From contig NZ_JAKZAM010000026.1 of NCBI RefSeq assembly GCF_022538055.1, forward strand, positions 1-64,000: a stretch of DNA of 64,000 bases, in the 5' to 3' direction. Positions within the stretch are counted from its first letter, which is position 1. Every line of letters begins with the position of its first letter. The notes under the pieces are model-generated. The model worked only from the letters and a program-made list of their open reading frames with translations, was not told where the DNA came from and searched no databases. Shown in pieces: positions 52,751 to 62,622 of this stretch. This DNA comes from Cognataquiflexum nitidum. Lineage in GTDB: Bacteria; Bacteroidota; Bacteroidia; Cytophagales; Cyclobacteriaceae. Both the position numbers and the translations under genes were made by a program.

Positions 52751-53635
52751 ATGAGTATCGTGATCGATGGAAAAAAAACCTCCGAGGAGATAAAGGGAGA
52801 AATCGCCCAAAGAGTGGCAGAAATAAAGAATGAAGGAGGTAAAGTCCCCCATTTGGCCGCTATCCTTGTTGGCAATGACGGGGCTAGCCAGACCTACGTA
52901 GGAGCAAAAGTAAAATCCTGCGAGCAGGTTGGATTTCAATCAACCTTGCTAAGATTAGATGAAAATGTTAGTGAAGAAGAATTGCTTCAGGTAGTGGAGG
53001 ACATTAACTTAAATCCTGACATTGATGGTCTGATTGTACAGTTGCCATTGCCCAAGCATATTTCTGTAGAAAAAGTAACGGATAAAATCAGGCCGGAAAA
53101 AGACGTGGATGGCTTTACGCCTTCCAATGTCGGCAGGATGGCCTTGGGATGGCCGGCTTATGTCGCAGCCACACCCTATGGTATCGTGGAGCTTTTGAAA
53201 AGATATAAAATTGAAACAGCCGGAAAACACTGTGTTGTTATCGGCAGAAGCCATATTGTAGGTTCGCCGATGAGTATCTTGATGGCGAGAAATGAATATC
53301 CGGGAAATTGTACAGTAACACTTACCCACAGCCGTACCAAAAACCTTCCTGAAATCGCCAAAACGGCGGATATTCTTATTGTGGCATTGGGAAAACCGGA
53401 ATTTGTCACTGCCGAAATGGTCAAAGAAGGCGCAGTGGTGATTGATGTAGGAATCCATAGAATAGATGATGCCTCTAAGAAATCCGGTTTTAAGTTGATC
53501 GGAGATGTCAAATACGATGAAGTTGCCCCAAAAGTATCTGCCATTACGCCCGTTCCCGGAGGCGTAGGTCCGATGACCATTGCTTCCCTGCTTTACAATA
53601 CCTTGTTGGCGGCAGAAAAGAAAATCTACAGTTAA
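52751..53635 (+). CDS. folD: methylenetetrahydrofolate dehydrogenase/cyclohydrolase
   Basis: 294 residues. Signatures include YVGAKVKSCEQVGF (catalytic lysine region), DGLIVQLPLPKH, and VIGRSHIVGSPM with PVPGGVGPMTIASLL in the NADP-binding half. This bifunctional enzyme interconverts 5,10-methylene-THF and 10-formyl-THF, supplying one-carbon units. Normal length. A promoter and the tRNA-Leu gene lie downstream. Confidence 0.95.
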   Translation: MSIVIDGKKTSEEIKGEIAQRVAEIKNEGGKVPHLAAILVGNDGASQTYVGAKVKSCEQVGFQSTLLRLDENVSEEELLQVVEDINLNPDIDGLIVQLPLPKHISVEKVTDKIRPEKDVDGFTPSNVGRMALGWPAYVAATPYGIVELLKRYKIETAGKHCVVIGRSHIVGSPMSILMARNEYPGNCTVTLTHSRTKNLPEIAKTADILIVALGKPEFVTAEMVKEGAVVIDVGIHRIDDASKKSGFKLIGDVKYDEVAPKVSAITPVPGGVGPMTIASLLYNTLLAAEKKIYS

Positions 53636-53721
53636 TTTTCAACATCAAGTACTCATCGGAAAATTTATCAAATGGGTTTTTTAAATTTTGATTAAAAACC
53701 CTTTAAAAGTTAAATTTCCCC

Positions 53722-53752
53722 TTGCAGGGAATAGTAAACCTTTCTACTTTTG
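53722..53752 (+). promoter_or_regulatory. canonical Bacteroidota promoter of tRNA-Leu
   Basis: TTGC (53722-53725) and TACTTTTG (53745-53752) are 19 bp apart, the textbook -33/-7 arrangement. The tRNA begins 16 bp after the -7 box. Confidence 0.75.
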
Positions 53753-53767
53753 CAGACCTCAAAAAAC

Positions 53768-53851
53768 GCGCACGTGGTGAAATTGGTAGACACGCCACTT
53801 TGAGGGGGTGGTGCCCTTACGGGTGTGGAAGTTCGAATCTTCTCGTGCGCA
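53768..53851 (+). tRNA. tRNA-Leu (anticodon GAG)
   Basis: An 84-base class II tRNA. The acceptor GCGCACG (53768-53774) pairs with CGTGCGC (53844-53850), with discriminator A at 53851. The anticodon stem CCACT/GGTGG closes the loop TTGAGGG, giving anticodon GAG (reads CUC/CUU). A long variable arm (TGCCCTTACGGGTG region) and the T loop TTCGAAT confirm leucine type. CCA is not encoded. Confidence 0.93.
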
Positions 53852-53973
53852 CATGGCCTCGGATCTTTTCCGGGGCTTTTTACATTTATATCAATTGTCC
53901 CAATAAGATTTTACAGGAGAGGATGGTTTTTATTTTTTGAATTTATTCTTATTTTAAAAAGAAAATCCTTTCT

Positions 53974-54930
53974 ATGAAAATTCTGCAAACGGCGATAATT
54001 TTGATTTTCACCCTATTTGTTGTACCTGTTTTTACTTATTTGTTTGGAATTCCTTTGGGAGATCGTGAGTGGGAGGCACTTTGGGTCTTGATCAAAATTT
54101 GTGGAGCTTCCATTGCCTATTGTTTTTTGGTAGGTGAACTTACAAACAACAATAGTCAGGTAGATAAGTATTGGAGTATTTTACCTATCATTTATGCTTG
54201 GGTAATGGCCTATTTCGGAGATTTTTCACCGAGGATGGTTTTGCTTGCCGTACTTGTCACTGCTTGGGGAGCAAGGCTTACCTATAATTTTGCTAGAAAA
54301 GGGGCTTATCGGTGGAAGTTTTGGGAAGGGGAAGAGGACTACCGTTGGGAGATATTGCGCAAAAAGCCTGAATTCCAACCCAAATGGAAATGGACTTTGT
54401 TTAATCTCTTTTTTATATCCGGCTACCAAAATGTATTGATTTTGTTGTTTACCCTGCCTATGCTTGTTGCGATGCAGTTTGACGACGGCATAATCGGCAT
54501 GTGGGATTTTCTGGTAGCGGGAATTACCTTGTTTTTCTTGGCTCTCGAAACTGTCGCCGATGAACAGCATTGGAAGTATCAAACTGAAAAATGGAGGCTG
54601 ATAAAGGAAGGAAAATTGTTGAGGGGTGATTTTGCTAAAGGATTTTTGGATAAAGGGCTCTGGGCTATTTCAAGGCATCCAAATTACCTAGGGGAACAGG
54701 GGTATTGGGTTTCTTTTTACTTTTTTTCAGTGGCTGCATCTGGTCAATGGCTCAATTGGTCCGTAGTTGGGTGCCTTCTGCTTTTGATTTTATTTCAGGG
54801 GAGCTCCAATTTTAGTGAAGAAATCAGCGCCTCCAAATATCCTGCCTATAGAGACTATCAAGCGCGGGTCCCTCGTTTTGTGCCAAGGCCACAAGGAAAA
54901 ACTGAAGAAAGTCCTGCACCAAGTTCCTGA
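53974..54930 (+). CDS. DUF1295 membrane protein (steroid 5-alpha reductase-like)
   Basis: 318 residues with about seven to eight hydrophobic segments. The C-terminal half matches DUF1295: LWAISRHPNYLGEQGYWVSF (the conserved RHPNYxGE motif) and KYPAYRDYQARVPRFVPRP. Related enzymes are NADPH-dependent steroid or isoprenoid double-bond reductases, and the RHPNY region is part of their active site; substrate here is unknown. The gene is 122 bp after the tRNA. Confidence 0.85.
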   Translation: MKILQTAIILIFTLFVVPVFTYLFGIPLGDREWEALWVLIKICGASIAYCFLVGELTNNNSQVDKYWSILPIIYAWVMAYFGDFSPRMVLLAVLVTAWGARLTYNFARKGAYRWKFWEGEEDYRWEILRKKPEFQPKWKWTLFNLFFISGYQNVLILLFTLPMLVAMQFDDGIIGMWDFLVAGITLFFLALETVADEQHWKYQTEKWRLIKEGKLLRGDFAKGFLDKGLWAISRHPNYLGEQGYWVSFYFFSVAASGQWLNWSVVGCLLLLILFQGSSNFSEEISASKYPAYRDYQARVPRFVPRPQGKTEESPAPSS

Positions 54931-55107
54931 TTCAGTGCAGTGATTTTGGAAGGTAAGGAGAATTCTGTGACTACTGTTGGAAAGTTATTGATTTTTAGGA
55001 ATTGGGAATCAAAGCCATCAATATATGTTGAGGCATGTGATCCGAAAAATAGAAGTTTGAGACCGTTAGTTTTTTGTGTATTTTTTTGACTCAATTATCT
55101 CAAACTT

Positions 55108-55653
55108 ATGTTCCGAGCCGCAAAAACGTTCCTAGCCACATTTTCCTTGATGGCTTTATCATTTTCCTCATATTGCCAAACCCCCCAATTTCCGATTGTA
55201 AAAGGTTTTGGTGGCATATACGAAATCCCTGAAGCGACAGAAAGACCGGATCCTACAGCAGAATACAAAATTATTATTGACCTTGTTTCAGCTGCTGATG
55301 ACCCAAAGCAAATCAACAGAATGGTGGACAATATCGCGCGCATGGTCAACCTTCACGGAATTGCCGGTGTCCCAAAGGAAAATATTAAAGTCAAGGTGGC
55401 AGTACATGGAACTGCGATCTTCAGCATGCTAAACGACGAGGAATACCAAAAAAGGAATGGTGTAAAAAATCCTAATTTGCCTGTTTTCGAGTCATTAAAA
55501 GAAGTAGGGGTAGAATTTTATGTCTGTGGGCAATCACTGATTGCAAGAGAAATGGAGACCACTGATATGTGGGCAGGGACAGAAATAGCCCTGTCGATGC
55601 TCACCACCTTGACTACCTATGTTCCTCAGGGATATATGTTGATGAGGTTCTAA
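55108..55653 (+). CDS. secreted DsrE family protein
   Basis: 181 residues with a signal peptide (ending SFSSYCQTP). The body resembles the DsrE/DsrF fold: YKIIIDLVSAADDPKQINR, VKVAVHGTAIFSML, and VEFYVCGQSL, in which the single cysteine of a DsrE active-site loop is kept. Periplasmic DsrE-like proteins may handle sulfur or redox reactions; evidence here is limited to fold. Its 3' end overlaps rnhB by 4 bp on the opposite strand. Confidence 0.8.
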   Translation: MFRAAKTFLATFSLMALSFSSYCQTPQFPIVKGFGGIYEIPEATERPDPTAEYKIIIDLVSAADDPKQINRMVDNIARMVNLHGIAGVPKENIKVKVAVHGTAIFSMLNDEEYQKRNGVKNPNLPVFESLKEVGVEFYVCGQSLIAREMETTDMWAGTEIALSMLTTLTTYVPQGYMLMRF

Positions 55654-56249
55654 ATATCCAAAGTCAATTGATCCGGTAAATGCCTAAAAGACCTTCTATG
55701 AAGAGGCGTTAATCCTAATTTCATGATCCCTTCACGGTGTAATACTGTGGGATACCCGGCGTTTTTTTCCCAGCCATATCCCGGATATTCATCAGCATAG
55801 CGCTCCATCATTTCATCGCGGTAAACCTTGGCAAGGATTGAAGCCGCAGCAATGCTTGCAAATTTACCATCTCCTTGGATGATGCAGGTGAAAGGTATTT
55901 CAAGATGGGATTTAAACCTGTTACCATCAATCAATAAATGTTGGGGCTTGGTATCCAACATCTCTACTGCTCGGCTCATTGCCAAAAAAGAAGCATGTAA
56001 AATATTGATCCGGTCAATTTCCTCCACGCTAGCCTCGGCAATAGCCCAAGAAATCGCCGAGGATTTGATTTCAGAAACAAGATTTTGGCGGTTGGATTTT
56101 GTCAGTTTTTTGGAATCATTTACAAATTCATTTGCAAAATCCGTAGGCAATATCACAGCCGCAGCCACCACGGGGCCACAGAGACAACCACGACCCACCT
56201 CATCGCATCCCGCTTCTAGCCTGTCAGATTCTAAAAATGGAATCAGCAT
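55650..56249 (-). CDS. rnhB: ribonuclease HII
   Basis: 199 residues. Active-site motifs: AGCDEVGRGCLCGP (Asp16, Glu17), LLIDGNRF, and ASIAAASILAKVYRDEMM with the conserved acidic residue. It cuts RNA in RNA-DNA hybrids and removes single ribonucleotides from DNA. Length matches bacterial RNase HII. It overlaps the GH63-like glucosidase gene by 26 bp and follows it in the same direction. Confidence 0.95.
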   Translation of the reverse strand: MLIPFLESDRLEAGCDEVGRGCLCGPVVAAAVILPTDFANEFVNDSKKLTKSNRQNLVSEIKSSAISWAIAEASVEEIDRINILHASFLAMSRAVEMLDTKPQHLLIDGNRFKSHLEIPFTCIIQGDGKFASIAAASILAKVYRDEMMERYADEYPGYGWEKNAGYPTVLHREGIMKLGLTPLHRRSFRHLPDQLTLDI

Positions 56250-58896
56250 CTTCTGGGGTTTTTGTTGCCGGTTTATAATATTTATAGATCATTTCTGCCA
56301 CCAAGCCTGTCCATCCAGTCTGATGGGAAGCACCTATCCCACGGCCATTGTCTCCATGAAAATATTCAAAAAAAAGGATATGGTCTTTGAAGTGTGGATC
56401 CTCTTGCATCTTTCTGTAATGTCCATATACGGGTCTTTTTCCATCTTTGTCTTTCAAAAAGATTTTGATGCAACGTAATGATAATTCTTTGGCTATCAAG
56501 TCCATAGTGACATAATTTCCAGAACCTGTGGGGTATTCTATTGAAAATTCTCCTCCATAATAGTAATCAAATTTGCGTAGCGATTCAATGATGAGGTGGT
56601 TTATCGGAAACCAGATTGGTCCCCTCCAGTTGGAATTGCCTCCAAACATCAGAGAGTCGGACTCTCCGGGAGTATACTTGACAGTAAGTTGATCCCCGTT
56701 TATTTTTACAGTATAGGGCTTTTTTAAATGAAACTTTGACAAGGATCTTACTCCATAATCACTTAAAAACTCCTGTGGATCGAGCATTTTGTTTAGAATA
56801 CTCTTCATCCTGTGACCTCTAAGCAAAGCAAATAGCCTTCTTTTTTCAAAACCCGGCTGGATCCAACTAGAAATTAGTGATGCAAGTTTGGGTTTTTCTT
56901 TCAGGAAAAACTCCAGTCTTGCCTTGAACTCAGGAAGACTGTCAAACATGTCCAACCTGATAGATTCTACAGCAAATAGGGGGATGATGCCGACTATCGA
57001 CTTCAACTTCATGACTTTTGGCTCTTTCCCTGGCAGGTGGAAAACATCGAAGTAGAAATTTTCCTCGTCATTCCAAAGGCTGATTTTGTCGCCTGAGATA
57101 TTGTTCATAGCACCTGCGATATACAAAAAGTGCTCTAGAAACTTCATGGCAGTGAATTGATAGGTTTTGTTGAATTCGCATAGATCAAGCGAAATCCGCA
57201 TCATATTCAAGGAAAACATCGCCATCCAGGAGGTAGCATCTGCCTGTTCGAGTTTCCCCTTGTAATGGTGGGCATGCGACCTGTCGATCACAGAGATATT
57301 GTCCAATCCAAGAAATCCTCCTTCAAAAATGTTTTTGCCGTCACTGTCTTTCTGATTGACCCACCAGGTAAAGTTGATCATGAGTTTGTGAAAAGCGCGC
57401 TCTAAAAATTCCTGATCGCCTTTACCATCTCGCAATTTTTTATCAATCTGGTATACTCTCTGTATGGCGTATGCATGGACAGGGGGATTTACATCTCCGA
57501 AATTCCATTCGTATGCAGGAATCTGCCCGTTGGGATGCATGTAAGATTCATTCAAAAATAAAAGGAGTTGGTCTTTTGCAAAATCCGGATCAATCCTTGA
57601 AATCGGGATACAATGGAAGGCCGAATCCCATACTGCATACCAAGGATATTCCCACTTGTCCGGCATGGAAATGATGTCCTGATTATACAAATGCCTCCAA
57701 TCACTGTTGCGTCCCTTTTTCCTTTCTTTAGGGGGGACATATCGGCCTGCATCTCCTTCCAGCCATCGGTCTACATTGTAATAATAGAATTGCTTGCCCC
57801 ACATCATGCCTGCATAGGCTTGCCTCTGAATGGATCTCATGTCTTCGTCCTTTACCCGATGCTGGATTTCGGCATAGAACTCGTCTGCTTCCTTTTTTCT
57901 TTCTTTTAAGATTTCATCACAGATTTCGGTAGCCTCTAGGGTTTTTTGATGCGTCATCCTAAACTTGACTTCACTTGAACCTCCTGCAGGAATGGTCATT
58001 TTATATATTGCTGCAGCTTTGGTGCCATAATTTGATGGGTTCAAATATTGCGAATACCTGTGCACCACATAGTCGTTGATGGCGTCTTTCAGATATTTTT
58101 TGTCATTTGGGATATGATATAGCCGCTCTCTGTTTGTTTCGTTGTCACAAAATTTGATATCAGGATTTCCCTCAAAGCTTAAAAAATAGTTTCCATTATT
58201 GGGTGAAAATGCCTTGATCCCGTTTTCCTCAGTTTTAGTAAGCTTGGGCATAAATGGTTCATGTCCGGTGTGCCATGTTTTTCTAAACCAAAAGGTAGGC
58301 ATTACCCATATTTCAGCATCTTCCTTGCCTCTATTATGGATCGTAGCAAACCCTGAAATATCCTCTGCGTCCTTTTTGGCATATTCTATGAAAATATCGA
58401 AATAGGCATCATCGTCAAAAATCCCCGTATCGATCAGTTCGAATTCAGGATCGTTTTTAGTTCTTTTTTTGTTCTCCTCCTTGATCAGGGAATAAGGAAA
58501 TTCGTTTTGGGGATACTTGTACAGCATTTTCATATAGCTGTGCGTAGGGGTGGAATCCAGGTAATAATAGAGTTCCTTTACATCCTCCCCGTGGTTGCCC
58601 TGTGGCCCTGTGAGTCCAAAAAGACGTTCTTTTATGATTGGGTCTTTCCCGTTCCAAAAAGCCCAGGCAATGCATAAATTCTGTTTGTTGTCCGAAATAC
58701 CTCCGATGCCTTCCTCTCCCCATCGGTAGGCTTTACTCCGGGCTTCGTCATGGGTAACATTGTCCCACGCAGCACCGTTGGGGCTGTAGTCCTCCCTGAC
58801 CGTACCCCATTGTCTTTCTGTCAGGTAAGGCCCCCACTTTTTCCAATGTTTTTTTCCTTCACGGTCTTCTTCAAGCCTTAATTTCTCTGTATTCAT
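56224..58896 (-). CDS. GH63-like glucosidase (MGH1-like domain)
   Basis: 890 residues without a signal peptide, so likely cytoplasmic. The sequence matches the MGH1/GH63-like glucosidases found beside trehalose and glycogen genes. An N-terminal beta domain contains ERQWGTVREDYSPNG and RLFGLTGPQGNHGEDVKE. An (alpha/alpha)6 catalytic half carries WDSAFHCIPISRIDPD, GLDNISVIDRSHAHHYKG and NWRGPIWFPINHLIIESLR. Substrate is probably a disaccharide or glycoside such as a glucosylglycerate or mannosylglycerate type; not proven. rnhB overlaps its end by 26 bp. Confidence 0.85.
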   Translation of the reverse strand: MNTEKLRLEEDREGKKHWKKWGPYLTERQWGTVREDYSPNGAAWDNVTHDEARSKAYRWGEEGIGGISDNKQNLCIAWAFWNGKDPIIKERLFGLTGPQGNHGEDVKELYYYLDSTPTHSYMKMLYKYPQNEFPYSLIKEENKKRTKNDPEFELIDTGIFDDDAYFDIFIEYAKKDAEDISGFATIHNRGKEDAEIWVMPTFWFRKTWHTGHEPFMPKLTKTEENGIKAFSPNNGNYFLSFEGNPDIKFCDNETNRERLYHIPNDKKYLKDAINDYVVHRYSQYLNPSNYGTKAAAIYKMTIPAGGSSEVKFRMTHQKTLEATEICDEILKERKKEADEFYAEIQHRVKDEDMRSIQRQAYAGMMWGKQFYYYNVDRWLEGDAGRYVPPKERKKGRNSDWRHLYNQDIISMPDKWEYPWYAVWDSAFHCIPISRIDPDFAKDQLLLFLNESYMHPNGQIPAYEWNFGDVNPPVHAYAIQRVYQIDKKLRDGKGDQEFLERAFHKLMINFTWWVNQKDSDGKNIFEGGFLGLDNISVIDRSHAHHYKGKLEQADATSWMAMFSLNMMRISLDLCEFNKTYQFTAMKFLEHFLYIAGAMNNISGDKISLWNDEENFYFDVFHLPGKEPKVMKLKSIVGIIPLFAVESIRLDMFDSLPEFKARLEFFLKEKPKLASLISSWIQPGFEKRRLFALLRGHRMKSILNKMLDPQEFLSDYGVRSLSKFHLKKPYTVKINGDQLTVKYTPGESDSLMFGGNSNWRGPIWFPINHLIIESLRKFDYYYGGEFSIEYPTGSGNYVTMDLIAKELSLRCIKIFLKDKDGKRPVYGHYRKMQEDPHFKDHILFFEYFHGDNGRGIGASHQTGWTGLVAEMIYKYYKPATKTPEDADSIFRI

Positions 58897-59105
58897 GGAT
58901 ACGTTTTCCTAATTGCCAAAACCGAATTTACCATTTTTTGGGTTTCTTGGTTCAAGAAAAACGTTTATATAGGACTATTTTTAGAAGTTTTTTTACCGCA
59001 ATCGTTTTAAATCAAACTTTATCAGCCGAACTGTTTTTTAAAAATTCCTTTCTTGATTGAAAAGTATTCTTGATTTCTAAAGAATTATTGAAATTTCAGA
59101 CTATG

Positions 59106-60263
59106 TCAAGAGAAAGATGGGTTTACAGGTTTAGATCCTTTACTTATTTCTGGAGAAAAAGTATTCGCTTCGTATTCTTTTTTAAATGATTTGTTTGAAA
59201 CATGCGCAAATCTTGTTTTAAAGCTATCTACCCATTCCCGATTCATTTCTTTTTGAGCTTCAGCACTTCCCAATGCATCTGCCAATTTACTGATATCAAA
59301 TTTGTTTCCAATGGTTCCCACGCCGGAGATTTGTGCATCAATGGCATTGCATGCCTGTTCATATTGGCCTTTGACCGGAACCATCAAGACTTGCTTTCCC
59401 AGATACATGGCTTCGCACACGGACTCAAATCCTGCTGTGGAAAGTAAACCTCTGCAGGTTGCCATTTTCTCCAAAAACAATTCATCATCCACCATATGGA
59501 TGGTAAGATTGGGTAAGGGCTTTTGGAAAATCGGTTCGTCTTTCTTATCCCAAAAGGCTTCAATTTGGATTTCAGGATTGTTTTTGGCTTCTGAAATCAC
59601 TTCCTCTACATACCCGGGATTGACCATATAGGCCAGGAAAAAGTCGCCTTGGGTGGTGTTGAGATTTCTGACCTCTTTTCTCAATAAAGGTGGTAGCACA
59701 TGCAAATTGTGGATTTGGTGTTCCGGCATAGGTCTGAAGGAAAGTGCCAAAAGCAAATCCGCACGAAGGGAAGTGATATGGGTATTGATCTTGAAAAGCA
59801 GTTTTTGGACGGGTTGGCCCGGGGCAAATGGAAAATCTGGATGTTGGATCAGGTATTGGTGGCCAATCACCCAAAACTGACAATCGGGTCGGTAAAAGGC
59901 ATTGTATATTCCTCCAAGAATATCATAGAAATTCAAAATGACATCCGGTTGGTGCTTTTTTACCAATTGGTCAATTTGCTTGAGACTTTTATTAAAAGTC
60001 TTGGTTTTTAATAGGTTTTGCCAAATGGTTTTGGAAAGGTTAATGGATTTTTGGGTTTTATCTGTTACGAAATTCGGACTCTCAAAAAGGCATATTGGTG
60101 CCTTGATGTTTTTTGTGACAAATTCCGGGATTTCCCGCCTCTTGCTTTTTCCGATGCAAACCGCGCTGACATCATGTCCCAAATCCCCGAGCATTTGGGA
60201 CATAGAGATTGCCTGTGTCATATGACCACGGCCTTCTCCTTGGACTATAAATAGGAATTTCAA
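59106..60263 (-). CDS. glycosyltransferase, MJ1255/UGT-like
   Basis: 385 residues from a TTG at 60263, just after the phosphatase stop codon, giving the canonical start KFLFIVQGEGRGHMTQAIS. An in-frame ATG at 60293 would overlap the upstream gene by 29 bp and add ten atypical residues. The protein is a GT-B fold. The N-terminal domain carries GEGRGHMTQ, and the C-terminal donor site is TAGFESVCEAMYLGKQVLMV with PVKGQYEQACNA, as in MurG-like enzymes. It probably transfers a sugar to a lipid or envelope acceptor. It is coupled to the LpxH-like phosphatase gene. Confidence 0.82.
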   Translation of the reverse strand: MKFLFIVQGEGRGHMTQAISMSQMLGDLGHDVSAVCIGKSKRREIPEFVTKNIKAPICLFESPNFVTDKTQKSINLSKTIWQNLLKTKTFNKSLKQIDQLVKKHQPDVILNFYDILGGIYNAFYRPDCQFWVIGHQYLIQHPDFPFAPGQPVQKLLFKINTHITSLRADLLLALSFRPMPEHQIHNLHVLPPLLRKEVRNLNTTQGDFFLAYMVNPGYVEEVISEAKNNPEIQIEAFWDKKDEPIFQKPLPNLTIHMVDDELFLEKMATCRGLLSTAGFESVCEAMYLGKQVLMVPVKGQYEQACNAIDAQISGVGTIGNKFDISKLADALGSAEAQKEMNREWVDSFKTRFAHVSNKSFKKEYEANTFSPEISKGSKPVNPSFS

Positions 60264-60264
60264 T

Positions 60265-61113
60265 TTAGAAGAAATTGGGAAGTTTGAAATCACCCTCGAA
60301 CTTATTGAAAGCCACCAATTTCATTTCGGGAATTATTTCTACCGGAGTTTCTGAATGTTGTGGCCTTATCCTGAAATCAATTTCATTGTAGAAAATCAAC
60401 TGCCAGTTACCGTCATGATCTTCTGCCAAAGCACTCATAGTCTCCACCCAATCCCCTGAGTTGAGGTAGGTGATGCCATCAATGATTCTGTTTTCGGCTT
60501 TGTGGATATGGCCACAGATGATTCCGTCACAACCTTTGGATTTGGCCATTTTTGCCAATTCTTCTTCATATTGATCTACATAAGCCACGGCAGTTTTCAC
60601 CTTACCCTTGACATATTGACTCAATGAAAAGTAAGGTAATCCTCTTTTTCTCCTGTGGTAATTGACCAGCCTGTTGAGCCAAAGAAGGAAAGTGTAGCCC
60701 ACATCACCGAGATAGGCTATCCATCTTAGATCGGTCGTGATGCTGTCAAAAATATCCCCGTGGGTGATAAAAAATTTCTTTCCGCAGCTTTCATAAATCA
60801 TGTCCGCTTGGATAGAAAGATTTCCTATCTGAAGGGGAAGAATCTGATCCAAAAAGTCATCATGATTGCCTCTAAGGTAATAGACCTTGGTATGGTCTTT
60901 CTCTATCATTTTGAGCATTCTGTTGAAAAACCTGGTATGTTTCCGCTTCCAGGAGCCGGACTTTCTGAGCTGCCAGCCGTCGATAATGTCCCCGTTGAGG
61001 ATGAGGTTTTCACAAGTATATTGCTTGAGAAACCGTGCCACCTCCTTGGCCTTAGATCCCTTAGTGCCAAGATGCACGTCTGAGATGACGATAGTTTTAA
61101 AATTGGTTTTCAA
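60265..61113 (-). CDS. lpxH: UDP-2,3-diacylglucosamine diphosphatase-like metallophosphatase
   Basis: 282 residues from a TTG start; no in-frame ATG is suitable. The metallophosphatase core is complete: SDVHLGTKGSKAKEV (D-x-H), NGDIIDGW, RGNHDDFLD, THGDIFD and CGHIHKAENR. The family includes LpxH and its distant relatives, which split UDP-2,3-diacylglucosamine into lipid X and UMP in the fourth lipid A step. Bacteroidota genomes usually carry this type as their LpxH, but other phosphatase substrates remain possible. TAGATTTG on the minus strand (61130-61137) is a possible -7 box. It is coupled to the glycosyltransferase gene. Confidence 0.85.
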   Translation of the reverse strand: MKTNFKTIVISDVHLGTKGSKAKEVARFLKQYTCENLILNGDIIDGWQLRKSGSWKRKHTRFFNRMLKMIEKDHTKVYYLRGNHDDFLDQILPLQIGNLSIQADMIYESCGKKFFITHGDIFDSITTDLRWIAYLGDVGYTFLLWLNRLVNYHRRKRGLPYFSLSQYVKGKVKTAVAYVDQYEEELAKMAKSKGCDGIICGHIHKAENRIIDGITYLNSGDWVETMSALAEDHDGNWQLIFYNEIDFRIRPQHSETPVEIIPEMKLVAFNKFEGDFKLPNFF

Positions 61114-61278
61114 ATGGATTTGTTTTTCCCAAATCTAAAAAACGCTTATAAACTAGCTGTGAAAAGTATGTTATGAAAATGATATGATTTTGACTATAAG
61201 TCCTTTGAATGTAAAAGCAAGGTTAATTGGAGGTTAAAATTCCTAATGAAAGTGATAAAAACTTAAGAGGTGAATTCA

Positions 61279-62622
61279 TTAGGCATTAAAAATCAGCTTG
61301 AAAGTAGATCCTTCCCCAAGCTTGGACTTGACTTGGATATTGCCTTTATGCCTGCGCATAATCTGCTTTGAAAGGCTTAGACCGATACCTGAGCCTTTCT
61401 TTTTTGTGGTAAAAAATGGAATAAAAATTTTTCCCAAAGCTTCTTCTTCGATCCCTTTGCCGCTGTCCCTGATTTCGATGATGATTTTTCCGGATTCATC
61501 GATGAAGGCCTTCAAACTTATAGTCCTTGTCGCTGTATCTTCTACGGCCTGAATGGCATTTTGGATCAGATTGATCAGCACCTGCTCAATTAACGTCTGA
61601 TCTCCGAACAGAATCAAATCCTGTGGATCCACAAGTTTTAGGAATTGGATTTCCTTGTTGTCGAATTGGTTTTGAAGCAACACTTCCAACTGGTCAAAAA
61701 GAAGTTTCAAGCGAATAGCCTGAAATTTTGGTGTTGGGATATGGGCAAGGCTTCTGAAATCGCTGACAAAATTGATCATGCCCTCACTCCGCTTTTCAAT
61801 CGTGGAGATAGCCATCAGGTAATCCTCTAAGTCACTTGCTTCAACAGGGGCGTTGGCGTCGATTTTCGATTCTATGTCTCCTTTTACAGTGGAGGCCAAG
61901 GAGGAAATCGGGGCAATGCTGTTCATGATTTCGTGGGTCAGGACGCGGACAAGGTTCTGCCAAGCTTCCATTTCCTTTTCTTCCAGTTCACTTTGGATAT
62001 TCTGCAGGGATACCAGTTTGAATTTGACATCCCTCAGGACAAGTTCGATCACATATACTGACAACTGCATGATCCCATCAGGATGGGCGATTTTGATCAG
62101 CTCGCTTCCTCCCGTCCTTAAAGTATGAATTGCAATATGGAGTTCTTTGTTGATTTTTTCAATTTCTGCAATGTTTCCTAATTGCTGTATGCTCAGCATT
62201 CTTTTGGCTGCAGTATTGACGATCTGTACCTTGCCTTCTTCATCGAAAGTGATCAATCCTATACTAAGGTGTTGAAAGACAGAGCGGAAATATTGGTAAT
62301 TGGCTTCTTTCTCTGCTTGGTCTTCCTTCAGTTTGGCGAGTATGGCATTGAATTCTATGTGTAAATCGTCTGTGTCTGTCCCGTCAAACTTGACTGGATA
62401 GACATTGGAATAGTTGTCCTGTTTGATATTGTTGAGAAACTGACGGACTTTTTTGAAGGAACTTTCGGCATACCCCAAAAGGAAAATAATTTGGGCCAAA
62501 ACCAAAATTATAAACAGGGAAATGGCAAAAACTCCTGCCCCATTTAGAATGAAATAGGAAAGCAAAAACAAAGAAACCGCCAAGAGGAGAATTCTCCCAA
62601 GCAGACCGACTTTATAATCCAT
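61279..62622 (-). CDS. PAS-containing sensor histidine kinase (NtrY-like)
   Basis: 447 residues. Two membrane segments (~10-28 and ~30-52) are followed by a linker, a PAS-like domain (~108-205; HLSIGLITFDEEGKVQIVN) and a kinase core. The H-box VRVLTHEIMNSIAPISS has H230. The ATPase motifs are NAIQAVED, EIRDSGKGIEEE and KKGSGIGLSLSKQIM. The gene overlaps the NtrC-like regulator by 11 bp downstream of it, forming a two-component operon. Signals are not deducible. Confidence 0.92.
   Translation of the reverse strand: MDYKVGLLGRILLLAVSLFLLSYFILNGAGVFAISLFIILVLAQIIFLLGYAESSFKKVRQFLNNIKQDNYSNVYPVKFDGTDTDDLHIEFNAILAKLKEDQAEKEANYQYFRSVFQHLSIGLITFDEEGKVQIVNTAAKRMLSIQQLGNIAEIEKINKELHIAIHTLRTGGSELIKIAHPDGIMQLSVYVIELVLRDVKFKLVSLQNIQSELEEKEMEAWQNLVRVLTHEIMNSIAPISSLASTVKGDIESKIDANAPVEASDLEDYLMAISTIEKRSEGMINFVSDFRSLAHIPTPKFQAIRLKLLFDQLEVLLQNQFDNKEIQFLKLVDPQDLILFGDQTLIEQVLINLIQNAIQAVEDTATRTISLKAFIDESGKIIIEIRDSGKGIEEEALGKIFIPFFTTKKKGSGIGLSLSKQIMRRHKGNIQVKSKLGEGSTFKLIFNA

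Noticed and set aside
53722..53940. Plus-strand ORF of 72 codons
   Set aside because: It spans the tRNA-Leu gene and its promoter.
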